Shown here: positions 63,980-64,000 of the stretch, in pieces
Numbering within the stretch: the stretch's first letter is position 1
Layout of the letters: each line of letters opens with the position of its first letter
From: Ardenticatenaceae bacterium
GTDB taxonomy: Bacteria > Chloroflexota > Anaerolineae > Promineifilales > Promineifilaceae
Assembly (NCBI GenBank): GCA_020634235.1
Contig: JACKCB010000001.1
Coordinates: forward strand, 1,054,001 to 1,118,000
Direction of reading: 5' to 3'
Length of the DNA: 64,000 nt
The notes under the pieces: model-generated
Told to the model about the DNA's origin: nothing
Databases searched by the model: none
What the model saw: the letters and a program-made list of their open reading frames with translations, nothing else
Program-made: the position numbers and the translations under genes

Positions 63980-64000
63980 AATTTTCACCTTGCCTTACGG

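Overview
The window reads as a high-GC bacterial chromosome segment, most probably from the Chloroflexota (Anaerolineae/Ardenticatenia-like). Supporting signs are ftsZ preceded by a tiny excisionase-type HTH gene, an R3H-domain ATPase, STAND NTPases, proline/threonine-rich lipoproteins and widespread sigma-A-type promoters. The taxonomic call is inference. The most conspicuous genome signature is a highly iterated palindrome, CCGGCCGG (often CCCCGGCCGGGG). It occurs many times per 10 kb inside genes and between them, and it repeatedly forces Pro-Ala-Gly, Arg-Pro-Gly or Pro-Gly-Arg into proteins.

Layout. 1-2.3 kb: truncated membrane-anchored NACHT-type NTPase (-), then a lactate permease (+). 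2.3-11.5 kb: HAD phosphatase/guanylate kinase pair, FmdB-type protein, then a leftward run containing an R3H ATPase, a GNAT-like protein, an MFS exporter, a small membrane protein and their PadR regulator with a clear operator, then an SDR epimerase and a GNAT. 11.6 kb: tRNA-Val with promoter and terminator. 12.7-15.9 kb: DUF885 lipoprotein and an unusual AHSA1-PDZ-DinB fusion. 15.96-21.2 kb: a leftward four-gene operon (UbiD-family decarboxylase, CPA1 antiporter, universal stress protein, fused aconitase X), which is the best candidate for an undescribed pathway. 21.4-24.7 kb: SH3/beta-propeller lipoprotein, ftsZ and its upstream HTH gene. 24.8-28.1 kb: truncated haemoglobin followed by lutABC. 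28.1-33.4 kb: GH63-like glucosidase, LysM lipoprotein, thrC. 33.6-40.6 kb: effector-associated-domain STAND/TPR protein and an ABC-2 export operon. 40.9-45.4 kb: PucR regulator, hybrid histidine kinase, PhoB-type regulator.

45.3-47.5 kb is an accessory scar: a decayed IS110-family element flanked by a 72-bp direct repeat and followed by a palindromic dispersed repeat whose shorter copy lies at 30.8 kb. 47.5-50.7 kb: E1alpha-E1beta-E2 of a 2-oxoacid dehydrogenase. 50.9 kb: MITE-like element. 51.2-64 kb: thrB, an RlmI-type methyltransferase, a zinc alcohol dehydrogenase, pckA, a lytic transglycosylase, a PLC-like zinc protein, a TGS-uridine kinase fusion and sdhBA plus a membrane anchor.

Metabolically the window describes a heterotroph that takes up and oxidises lactate (permease, LutABC), feeds the TCA cycle (2-oxoacid dehydrogenase, succinate dehydrogenase) and can run gluconeogenesis (PckA). 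Threonine synthesis genes (thrB, thrC) are present but scattered. No rRNA, CRISPR array or prophage was seen.
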